NCBI GenBank assembly: GCA_902728285.1
Contig: CACVBU010000540.1
Coordinates: 1 to 64,000, forward strand
Reading direction: 5' to 3'
DNA length: 64,000 nucleotides
Source: Clytia hemisphaerica
Taxonomy: Eukaryota > Cnidaria > Hydrozoa > Leptothecata > Clytiidae
Numbering within the stretch: the first letter of the stretch is position 1; each line of letters starts with the position of its first letter. A program made the position numbers and the translations under genes. Positions 58,601-64,000 of this stretch are shown here, piece after piece. Under the pieces are notes generated by a model. That model had not been told where the DNA came from and searched no databases. It saw only the letters and a program-made list of their open reading frames with translations.

Positions 58601-61600
58601 CAGACAGACATCTTCTATCTCAATTAGATAGAGATAAATCTCTAGATGATAGAGATAAATCTCTAGATGATAGAGATAAATCTCTAGATGATAGAGATAA
58701 ATCTCTAGATAGATCTATCTCAATTAGATAGAAATAAATCTCTAGATAGATAGAGTCGATATTTTACGTGAATAGCCGATTAATCGATGACTTTTAAACA
58801 GTCTTTAAATCGTTTTCACAGGGTCTATGGCCAACCTGCTCGATTATCTATTGATTTGCAAACCTTTTCTTTTGTGATATTATCGTCATTCCTTCCCTTC
58901 TTGTATTCTTCGTTACTTTTCAACAAATCGGAAATTGTTTTCTCTTGGTCTTTGATGTACTCTTTCTGAAAAGTGTAAAAAGTTCAAAGTTTAATTTTGA
59001 TCTTCAAATTGCATAAGCTCTAAAGTCTATTCACGATAAGTGTGCACTCTTTTTTACTTTTACCTATAACTTTTGAAGGAATTCTTCAATCTTTATAAAT
59101 TTGGTATCATGGGAAAGATATTAGTGAGTGGAACAATTTTAAATAAAAAAATCTTTAAAAAAATTCTAAAAATGAAGATGAAAATGAAGAAGAAAAAAAT
59201 GAAGATCTTGTAGAAAAAAGTGCTATAACTATCATTTTCACTGAAGTGAATTCTTGATCATCGAACGTCATCACTGTGAAAAAATTTCTCAAAAATAATC
59301 ATTCAGTCAAAAGATATCAAACAAAGTTATAAGCTGATTGACGTCTAAAAATGCTGTTTTCTGCAGTTTTTTGCTGTTTTTTGGGGTCAATCACTTATTA
59401 ACTTTGTATCATAACTTTATATTGAATAAATATTTTAATGAAATTTCTTCACAGTGATGACCACCTAAGATCAAAGAATCTGTCCAGTGAAAATAAAAGT
59501 TATAGCACTTTTCTACAAGATCTTCATTTTCAGAATTTTTTTGAAGATTTTTTTATTTCAAATTGTTCCACTCACTAATATCTTTCAAATGATACCAAAT
59601 TTATAAAGATTGAAGAATTCCTTCAAAAGTTATAGGTAAAAGAAAAAAGAGTGCACACTTATCGTGAATAGACTTTAGTTTAGATGCCTGACTTTCTACC
59701 CTGCCTATTCTAATTGTTAGAGTATCCTAAAAGTGAGCTAAAAGTTGGCAGGTAAAATTTTTGCTTGGAAAAGATTGTGTCGACGTCAAATGAAGGCAAT
59801 AATGCATTGACTAGACAGCCAACATTCTGCTCACTTTAATTCATAATTACAATAAACAGGGCAAAAAGTGGGCCGTCTATAAACCAGAGCTAAGTGTTCT
59901 ACAGGGGAGTCCCCATGACTCGGACAAGAAGTACGGGAAATGCAAATTTTTTCGGATTTTTAATATTTCGAGTAATGGAGTAAGGTTTATCAGATATTGT
60001 TAACTGAAGGGACCATAACAATTGTTCGAGTTAAGGAAATTTCGAGTAATGGAGTAAGGTTTATCAGATATTGTTAACTGAAGGGACCATAACAATTGTT
60101 CGAGTTAAGGAAATTTCGAGTAATGGAGTAAGGTTTATAAGGCATTGTTAACTGAAGGGACCATAACACTTGTTGGAGATAAGGAGACATTTGAGATAAA
60201 GGTTTATCTGGCATCCAGATGCAGAAATTTTCATCTGACATGCTAAAGTGCTAAAGGTCGGAAAATTTTTCAACATCAACAAAGTTTTCAACAAGGTTTA
60301 GATTACGGAATTTTGCAAGACCACGTCAAGGATTTTGCAGCGGGTTTCAGGGATTGTCGGGCCCAACCGAAATATTTTTAGCGTTATGCGCAAGGGTAGT
60401 TGAACCCGACTGGAGATACAGCACTTCAAAGGCCGACTATCATTTCTCTTCGATGGGAAATTGGCCCACTTCTTTAGAGCTTTAGCATGGGCATCTGCCA
60501 ATCCACCATCGGAATATCAGATAAGATAAAGGTTTGAGTTAAAAGGTTTCCACTGTATTTTCTCCGCACGTCATGGCGAAGAAAACCTTTAAGGCTATTA
60601 ACCCCAAGCTTTTTTGATTTTCGTATATTAATGGGGGGGGATAGAATCTACCTATCTTTTCTCAAAATCTACCCCCCCCCCCACACTGGGGCTAATAGGG
60701 TTAAGGCTCAAGAAAAGAGAAAAATTTTCTCATACGTGATCCTCAATTTCTTCTTTCATTCTATGAAAGGCCACTTTCAAATTCACCAGTTCTTCTTGTA
60801 TTTCGGATTTCTCTTGTTTCAAATTCTCATATCGCTCTTTCAAATCAACATGCAGCTTTTGTTCTAGAGTGTAATCGCGTTCATACTTTGACGCATTCGA
60901 ATATTCTGCTTTCAACTGAAAATAAGAGGAAAATATTATAATGGGCCAATCCATTAAGTTTCCATACAGGGGGGGCGGAGGAACCTTTTCAAGTAAAAAG
61001 ACTTTTTTTGAAAATGTGCGGATACCCCCTGGAAAATGGCAAAATTTGCAAAAAGACTTGGAAAATCTCTTTGCATACCATAAAGTGATGGTGGACGAAC
61101 TAAAACCAGTCTTTAAAAACACTCTTTTAGACCCCCTGGAAATTCTGCTTCGTCCATCCCAATAGTTAATTTGGAAGTAGTCGAATTAATAAGAGTTGGA
61201 GATTGAATGAAAACGGAAAGATTACTATACAGTTGGCGCTCTCTAATTCGATCTTCAAGGGGAATTGGATTATCATCGAATAAGGGAGCGTATCATTTTA
61301 TGAGAGTTTATTGTTGACAAATTACTTTAAACATTATCGAATGATGGAGGATATTGAATAGTAGAACATCGAATTAGAGAACGTCAACTAAAAAAAAGAA
61401 GTCTATGAGGATTTTTTCAGCATTTTCAAGGTTATTCAAGTTTTTTAAAATTCTAGGGTTCAAGGGTTTGTCAATACTTTTAAGAGGACCTTATTCTTAA
61501 AATCCAGCAATTGGTTGTTAGCATTCTGTTGTTCAATGTTGCCCTTCAATTTCAAATCGACCAGCTCTTTTGTCATCTAGAAATCAAGAGGAATGAGGAA

Positions 61601-63496
61601 ATTAAAGTTATACCATTGAAATCGAGGCTCCAAAGAGACTAAACTTTGAAACTAATTTCTTTTTCGAAAATGTAAACCGTTAATTCTGTTGGATCTTATG
61701 CGATGGATCGAATCTCAGGCCATAGTAACTAAAATGTCCACCCGGGGAATCTTCCTGGTATTCACCTCAGACCGAAAATCTTTAGAAACTAGTATTGGGA
61801 AGACACTTCTCGATAGGAAATATCAGTTTTAACATTTAAATAAAATGCACATTTCATTGTGTTTTAAATCAGAACCATATAAAGAAGAGCTTTTGGTAAA
61901 AGTCATCTTTGACCGATTAAAGCGAGTGCAGGTAGTTTAAAAAGAATAATTGATTCCAACAAATATTTTACAGATTTACGAAAAAGAAACTCCAAACATG
62001 GCAACCTTTCGTTAATTACCGCAAACTAATTTTTACTTTGAGTTTTTCAGCGGCTTGGTTACTTTTTATTTCATCATTCCTTTCGAATTGGTACACCATA
62101 TTCTCATATTTTGTTTGGAGTTGTACTGACTGTTTTGCCAAGTCTTCTTTCTCCTGGTGCAAGGCTCTATAATAGGAGAAAAAATAAACTTTCAACATTT
62201 CTATATGAACACTCTATGTATTACGCTCAGAACTTCAGTTCTTTAGGTACTCTATTGACTCTGTTGAGGAGCAATCTCTGCTTCTCCCTTCACCACAAAC
62301 AGCGATTATGCGAAGCTCAACACTTAATGTTTTGAGCACTCTGGTGACAACAGCAGTCTATGCTCGCTTACCCGAGCCGCACTGGTTAGTCCTGGGAAGG
62401 ACGGATAGGCAGTATATGAACACACTATAAATAATCCGAAACTTAACCAACGTAGTATTGTCATGTGATTTAGGCAAATAATAATGAAAGTCTTTATTTC
62501 CCTACAATGCAAAAAGCTTTTTGAAAAAAAACACAAGTAGTAGTCTTCACAATAGACAATTCCAGGCTTCAGGCCTTACTAGGAGTTTTACGCTTGAAAA
62601 GAAGGAAGATATAACGTAACATAATTTGCCACTTATGGCTTATGGGGAGGGGGTTGATTTGTCACTTATGGCGGAGGGGGAGGGGTTAATTTGCCACTTA
62701 TGGCGGAGGGGAAGATTGCTTTGCTACTAGGCAGAGGGGGTGCTTTAGCTGCTACATATCTGTGTACAAACCATGATTATACAATAGTTTTTGTACTCAA
62801 AAGATAGTATATCTCGTTTCACTTACCTTAATTTCATTAATTTAAATAAAAAAGGCCTTTTTTCGCGCACTTAGCCACGCAAAAATTGATGGGTGCGTGG
62901 ATTAGTAATCGTTTTGAATGTGTAGAAATCTCATCTTTAATAAAATGGGACCTCAATTTATGTTACATGTTTTTTTTTTATAAGCATTGCACTTATAAGC
63001 ATATCTAGGCTCAGATATGGCAAAAAAATTAAGCATATGTCAAGCATTACTTGAGCCTACGAAAAACGTTTTTTTCCTGATTTTGACTTTTTTTGGCTGG
63101 AATTTTACGGATTTTCAGTATTTCCCTAAATTTATGCTTTAGATTTAAGCTTCCCCTCAAGCATTTTTCAGCCTTATTAAGCTTTCGACCTAAGCATCTC
63201 TGCTCTGGGCCTTTTTTCGGATTTTTGTATGCTTATAAAAAAAACAACATGTAGATATGCCTCTGGAATGTAAATATCCAATTTTACGAGGTGCGCGAAA
63301 ATTAAAGGCGCAAAAATAAAAGGCGCGCAAAAATTAATGGAATTAAGATATTCACAACATATAATTACCTGTAAGACTGTTCAAGAGTAGATAATCGAGA
63401 CTTCAATTCATCACACGTCATATCACTGGCTTCCTTCTTTTTACGGACATCGCTTTTCAACTTTTTGATAAGTTCGACGTATTTGAAAAGTAGGTT
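37641..63496 (-). CDS. large coiled-coil protein, 3' sixteen exons (5' end beyond the window)
   Basis: Exons on the minus strand: 63496-63369, 62166-62037, 61576-61490, 60915-60736, 58965-58864, 53784-53722, 53552-53491, 53130-53052, 44547-44422, 42004-41808, 41392-41314, 40392-40321, 39770-39730, 39200-39167, 38941-38841 and 37812-37641. Every junction is GT..AG and all phases agree, giving 550 codons with no stop. The product is almost entirely heptad-like coiled coil, e.g. ERYENLKQEKSEIQEELVNL, RLNITERELQKFQTK and KIEQENAELHERLAAGDKDY. The last exon leaves the coil (LHQEIFHLRQVLESQD) for a short Pro/Gly/Asn tail ending LPPLHGKDYWRQKR. I do not recognise the family; a centrosomal, ciliary or Golgi scaffold would fit but is not shown. 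The 8.5-kb intron 44548-53051 holds an MFS gene on the same strand. The 5.1-kb intron 53785-58863 holds an LTR element. Confidence 0.85.
37823..37862. mobile_element. ACACG-family fragment
   Basis: TGCACGCTTTTTAATAAGAA followed by CAAATCTATATAAGAGG; one end only. Confidence 0.4.
38160..38405. mobile_element. AAGGGTCG-family element, uninterrupted relative of 22503-23165
   Basis: CCTTGCCGACCGAAGGGGAT ... ACCCTGAATGGGAAAAATTC ... GTATCCTACGAAGGACTGAT ... CCCTCCCCCCCGG. It shows the un-nested arrangement of the 22.5-kb copy. Confidence 0.65.
38600..38840. other. intron sequence with AACG/TTGTCAAATT inverted words
   Basis: ACGTTGTCAAATTTAGCAAC and GATTTGACAACGTTGCGGAA form a hairpin. The two overlapping ORFs here come from this symmetry. 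Confidence 0.4.
40736..41079. mobile_element. foldback, ends AGCAGCCGGTGAGG / CCGCCGGCTGCTTC
   Basis: TGTGTTCTGA words on the left (40764, 40803) and complementary AGAACACATC words on the right (40911, 40988, 41037). Confidence 0.6.
41521..41704. mobile_element. MITE, word CCCCTGGAAA, ~35-bp TIRs
   Basis: TGGGCTGTTCCATTAAAAGT then CCATACAGGGGG, with the complement at 41668-41704. Same family at 52239-52544 and 60943-61164. Confidence 0.85.
42050..42115. repeat. TCGAA/CGAGTT word fragment
   Basis: CTCTTTTATTCGAACCTTTA followed by TCATTCGAATATTTCCATAA and CTCGAAC; a fragment of the CGAGTTA/TCGAATTA group. Confidence 0.45.
42800..43575. repeat. satellite-like tandem repeat, ~150-bp unit, about five copies
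   Basis: Units share AAAATCAGAAAAACTAATGA, GAGAAAATGCCAAAAAA, TTTCCGGCATATTTC, TTTTCGGCCGGAAAATTTTT and ATTTTCGGCATTG. Starts are near 42850, 42975, 43125, 43290 and 43437. The CCGG-rich halves are self-complementary. ORFs here are repeat by-products. Confidence 0.75.
44677..44929. mobile_element. ACACG-family foldback, word AAGAAC
   Basis: TACACGTTTTTTTATAAGAA ... TTCTTATTAAAAAAAACATG followed by TA. Sits in the 8.5-kb intron of the large coiled-coil gene. Confidence 0.8.
44930..45856. other. intron sequence, nothing recognised
   Basis: No exon-like ORF with splice sites in phase with the flanking exons. Confidence 0.3.
45857..46260. mobile_element. AAGGGTCG-family element, word CACTGTAAGGGT
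   Basis: Ends ACTCTAGTCCCGGGGGGGGG / CCCCCAGGCTCTAGTC. GCACTGTAAGGGTG, GCACTGCAAGGGTCG and GCACTGAAAGGGTAC recur, and GTGCCACGCTTAAGGG is mirrored by TGTGCGGCACATACCG. Confidence 0.75.
46409..46671. mobile_element. foldback of CGAGTTA words (complete copy)
   Basis: GAGGCTCGGAATTCCCGAGT ... AACTCGGAAATTCCGAGCCT then C. Both arms carry AAACCGAGTTAG / TAACTCGGTTTT and GATGACGTCA. Confidence 0.85.
46756..46979. mobile_element. ACACG-family foldback, word AAGAAC
   Basis: TACACATTTTTTTTTAGAAC ... GTTCTTATAAAAAAACGTGT then A. A TATATA run lies in the middle. Confidence 0.75.
47178..47394. mobile_element. MITE, word CTAATGTCGACA, ~30-bp TIRs
   Basis: CCGTAACTTGGTCTAATGTC then GACACCCCTC, complement at 47365-47394. 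The word resembles that of the 20248-21019 element. Confidence 0.8.
47900..48036. mobile_element. ACACG-family fragment downstream of the MFS gene
   Basis: AATAAGAACAAGATGAGAAC ... TGGTTCTTATAAAAAAAGAG followed by TGTA. It could supply sequence to the 3' UTR of the MFS gene. Confidence 0.5.
48107..49654 (-). pseudogene. intronless MFS transporter, coding frame broken by a 117-bp MITE insertion
   Basis: ATG 49654 (MMNHGARINVEDWKKKRHRT) begins a frame that enters TM1 (IFTLIIGLEF) and stops at 49550, where a MITE (49433-49549) starts. Immediately after it the frame resumes (GIYPPTILTYLQEGVHAENA) and runs uninterrupted to 48107 (RNRFIDP). Leaving out the insert gives about 476 aa with 12 hydrophobic segments, a loop 2-3 motif (RYTDRTRNVKK, like the MFS GxxxDR..R motif), and a polar central loop (SKENRTLKEDSESNDT onward) between TM6 and TM7. 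The closest group I can suggest is MFSD8/CLN7-like, weakly. The insert is 39 codons long and has two in-frame TGA codons. The region has no introns and lies inside an intron of a gene on the same strand, so it could be a retrocopy. ATG 49333 could give a protein lacking TM1. Confidence 0.75.
49433..49549. mobile_element. GCACCATTGCAATGTCTTCC MITE inserted in the MFS coding sequence (one end missing)
   Basis: The right end is complete (TGCAATGGTGCATATCATG). The left end lacks about 30 bases that other copies have, starting at ATTACGTCATGGAACCAATA. Confidence 0.85.
49655..49900. other. upstream of the MFS frame
   Basis: Presumed 5' flank. It includes a degenerate partial copy of the 144-bp repeat that follows. 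Confidence 0.35.
49901..50173. repeat. 144-bp tandem duplication, ~1.9 copies
   Basis: AATATCAGTTAATGTATAAA begins at 49901 and 50045, and the copies are nearly identical to the end of the second at about 50173. Confidence 0.9.
50174..50694. other. intron sequence, nothing recognised
   Basis: AT-rich with no exon signal. Confidence 0.3.
50695..51230. mobile_element. foldback, word AGTCCGACA
   Basis: GGGGGAGTCTTCAGAAGTCC ... TTCTAGTCCGACAGC on the left; GTCGGATTAGAAAGCGTCGG and ACTAGTGAGATGCACCCC on the right. Words are confined to the outer ~90 bp of each arm. Confidence 0.8.
51231..51957. other. intron sequence, nothing recognised
   Basis: Contains a short inverted pair GTGTCGGATACAGGAGGTAG / CTCCCTCTGTATCCGA (51280, 51383). 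No exon. Confidence 0.35.
51958..52055. repeat. AACGTT word array
   Basis: Eight AACGTT/GACGTT words in 100 bases (CACAACGTTGTTTCAACGTT ... AAACGTTGAATCAACGTTGA). AACGTT is its own complement. Confidence 0.75.
52239..52544. mobile_element. MITE, word CCCCTGGAAA (longer copy)
   Basis: TGGGCTATTCCATTAAAAAA then CCATACAGGGGGTGGACGAA, with its complement at the right end (CCACCCCCTGCATGGATATA). About seven CCC(C)TGGAAA words inside. Confidence 0.85.
52581..52715. mobile_element. GCACCATTGCAATGTCTTCC MITE, copy 4
   Basis: TCATGATATGCACGATTGCA ... TGCAATGGTGCACATCATTA. ACATCATTATT stands on both sides, a possible target duplication overlapping the end. Confidence 0.8.
54067..54620 (-). repeat. 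3' LTR
   Basis: 554 bp. Positions 54271-54620 are identical by eye to 57981-58330 of the other LTR. The outer 204 bp differ (60 bp in the other). Confidence 0.85.
55398..57344 (-). CDS. retrotransposon gag-like protein with long degenerate repeat tail
   Basis: 648 codons from ATG 57344. Residues ~12-170 resemble the Ty3/Gypsy-type gag capsid region (DIPQFNGTSNENIKSYFESF, LQGHAMHYYRALPAD, YLEKLEELVYQLNYSNEQKL NSLIAGL). After a basic Gln/Arg linker (RQQNRPPQQNRK), residues ~300-400 are a Pro-rich array of PPKIxxxPxII units. Residues ~440-500 are an 8-residue array of EIVKKPS type (PSEIVKKSSEIVKEPSEVIE). I see no CCHC zinc knuckle. The frame is intact, which argues for a recent insertion or selection. 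An additional short frame (57951-57733) starts inside the 5' LTR. Confidence 0.8.
   Translation of the reverse strand: MTSIFKMNVIQMTLDDIPQFNGTSNENIKSYFESFESIATIGKWSSKERLDILTAYGLQGHAMHYYRALPADVKPSYKLIKEMLLNYFWSSDIRMLKKAELAKLKQEECSSLDVYLEKLEELVYQLNYSNEQKLNSLIAGLNDDLRISIILKRFKTFNEAVAYIRLENAIKSNYNVNSTKLLKQLNEKIDKLAAGACTVQSSSATPRRVSLNEYAGERDLDEQVSEVIEQKLRMITPQTINTLGRPKFASSTDGMREIERMQAKIKNLKRQQNRPPQQNRKISSDGRRDTSTRTLVRDQKPRESSKIYPPPNITYRPPTIIRQPRKTFIQPPKIHPPPIIIEVHSPPKVHYRPPKIIRRPRITCQQPPKFHSPSEIIYEPSKLHSLSKITNLSPKICHLPLKKSQEMIQHSSRIIQTPSKVIHQPPNNSQHLSKIKKKLSKNIEKSSRITQSENIVKLSKIVKNPSEIVKKSSEIVKEPSEVIEKPTDIIKKPSDIMKKPTESIKNPCCSVQEPSKNIEHPSNNIPKSYESVQISTKQSTECMRFQLKCRKYQINRSRNKIQLSLLLKIILPTLYILIMNIISLINLTIQYQVKSQQQPEISERILNDDKIYDQKNQWHNRKIYEYKKRISEKQQIYPRNKNKLRSLC
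57921..58330 (-). repeat. 5' LTR (shorter)
   Basis: 410 bp, ends TG...CA. Identical by eye to the 3' LTR over 350 bp. The segment next to the internal region is different and shorter. Confidence 0.85.
58610..58760. repeat. 21-bp tandem repeat GATAGAGATAAATCTCTAGAT
   Basis: About six units of ATGATAGAGATAAATCTCTAG; each unit contains the palindrome AGAGATAAATCTCT. Confidence 0.85.
59022..59677. mobile_element. ~656-bp long palindrome (foldback) in an intron
   Basis: AAAGTCTATTCACGATAAGT at 59022 is answered by ACTTATCGTGAATAGACTTT at 59676. Pairing continues inward (CCTATAACTTTTGAAGGAAT, ATCTTGTAGAAAAAAGTGCT and complements) to a loop near 59350. Arms are about 300 bp each. No ORF. Confidence 0.85.
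59917..60190. repeat. ~73-bp tandem repeat of CGAGTTA-group sequence, 2.5 copies
   Basis: TTTCGAGTAATGGAGTAAGG then TTTATCAGATATTGTTAACT repeats from 59966, 60039 and 60112. A relative of the unit is at 36490-36560. Confidence 0.8.
60298..60520 (+). other. second copy of the 32112-32333 coding-like sequence
   Basis: Opposite orientation to the 32-kb copy. GATTACGGAATTTTGCAAGA and CCAACCGAAATATTTTTAGC match, and the frame reads PTEIF, LCA, DW, SK.DYH and SSMG. It has a frame change in the middle, so it is less intact. Confidence 0.4.
60943..61164. mobile_element. MITE, word CCCCTGGAAA, right end truncated
   Basis: TGGGCCAATCCATTAAGTTT then CCATACAGGGGGGGCGGAGG. The right end stops at TTCGTCCATCCCAATAG without the final ~20 bases. 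Confidence 0.75.
61231..61389. mobile_element. small foldback, word TCGAATTA/ATCGAATAA
   Basis: AGTTGGCGCTCTCTAATTCG / CGAATTAGAGAACGTCAACT, with ATCATCGAATAAGG and TTATCGAATGATGG inside. Confidence 0.75.
62964..63253. mobile_element. ACACG-family foldback, word AAGCAT
   Basis: TACATGTTTTTTTTTTATAA then GCATTGC; right end TATGCTTATAAAAAAAACAA then CATGTA. About ten AAGCAT/ATGCTT words. The frame is like other family members, but every word is changed. Confidence 0.8.
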
Positions 63497-63724
63497 CTAA
63501 AAGATAATATCCCAATAAATAAATAGTTAGATTCATTACCAATAAGAAATAACTGAAGGCTAGTGGCAAATCTTTTAAGTATGATTGTAAATTTCAAGCG
63601 TACGTTGTTTTACAAAAATACCACATAGAAACAAAGAAAACACTAGATTCAATCCATGTCACTATACTTTGGTATAGTCAGGAAAATTAATGGACATAAA
63701 TTCATTGCCGACCGCAACCATTAA

Positions 63725-64000
63725 AGGGATTATCAGATGATTTTTTATATTTTGCTTAGAGATACATTTTATGGTTCTAAGAAACATCTCCAAAGTTTTT
63801 GACCAAATTATTTTCCAAAGCTGAAATATTTGACTTTAAATTTTCAAATTTTTACTTGAAAACAATAGAAATTCAGCGTAAACACTGTGTAAAGTTCAAA
63901 GTTCAAAGTCAAATATCTCAGCTTTGGAAAAAAATTGGGACAAAACTTTTAGAGGTGTCTCTCAGGACCATAAAAGGTATCTCTATGACAAATATCAAAA
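63725..64000. repeat. long palindrome cut by the window edge
   Basis: AGAGATACATTTTATGGTTC (63757) pairs with GACCATAAAAGGTATCTCT (about 63967-63985). AAAGCTGAAATATTTGACTT pairs with AAGTCAAATATCTCAGCTTT. Confidence 0.75.

Noticed and set aside
58610-58760. CRISPR-like regular repeat
   Set aside because: Units are contiguous with no unique spacers and the genome is eukaryotic; simple tandem repeat.

Overview
The window is a piece of an animal nuclear genome. It is AT-rich, its genes are split by GT..AG introns of about 0.1-8.5 kb, coding density is low, and the recognisable genes are metazoan: a sorcin/grancalcin penta-EF-hand protein, cyclin-Q (CCNQ/FAM58A), an MFS transporter and coiled-coil proteins. 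A Helitron with a 2A peptide and a herpesvirus-tegument-like cysteine protease domain, and the very large number of foldback/MITE elements, suggest an aquatic invertebrate (cnidarian, sponge, mollusc or similar). I cannot fix the phylum. Nothing looks prokaryotic.

Layout. 1-406: tail of a non-LTR reverse transcriptase. 1237-8641 (+): first three exons of a sorcin-like gene, with a 6.8-kb intron 1 full of foldback elements. 8825-10324: a 1.5-kb foldback element with a second foldback, and inside it a third, nested. 10376-13561 (-): frame-shifted, truncated Helitron Rep gene. 14843-17415 (-): first four exons of a Lys/Glu/Gln-rich coiled-coil gene. 17416-25511: elements only. 25512-26192 (-): intronless single-pass membrane protein with a Pro-rich, WW-binding tail. 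26193-33397: elements plus a tRNA-Asp(GTC) at 31722-31793. 33398-36188 (-): complete five-exon CCNQ. 37641-63496 (-): the last 16 exons (550 codons) of a coiled-coil protein gene whose 5' end lies beyond the window. Its introns hold an intronless MFS gene broken by a MITE (48107-49654), a non-autonomous LTR retrotransposon (54067-58330), a 0.66-kb palindrome and many foldbacks.

The sorcin gene (+) and the coiled-coil gene at 14.8-17.4 kb (-) point at each other. Both lack their 3' exons, and both should have had them in the interval now filled by the foldback nest and the Helitron. Deletion with transposon insertion, or mis-assembly (there is one N at 10436), would explain this.

The most unusual pattern is a large set of terminal-inverted-repeat elements in which each element is built from degenerate copies of one short word and its complement. 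The word differs between elements (GCCGACCTAAA, AGTCCGACA, CGAGTTA, AAGGGTCGG, CCCCTGGAAA, CAATATATTG and others). In one family with a common ACACGTTTTT end, the word itself changes in concert from copy to copy (AAGAAC, AAGGAAC, AAGAAAC, AAGCAT).

Exon coordinates come from reading splice sites and checking phase by hand. Multi-exon genes are given as one span with exons listed in the evidence.
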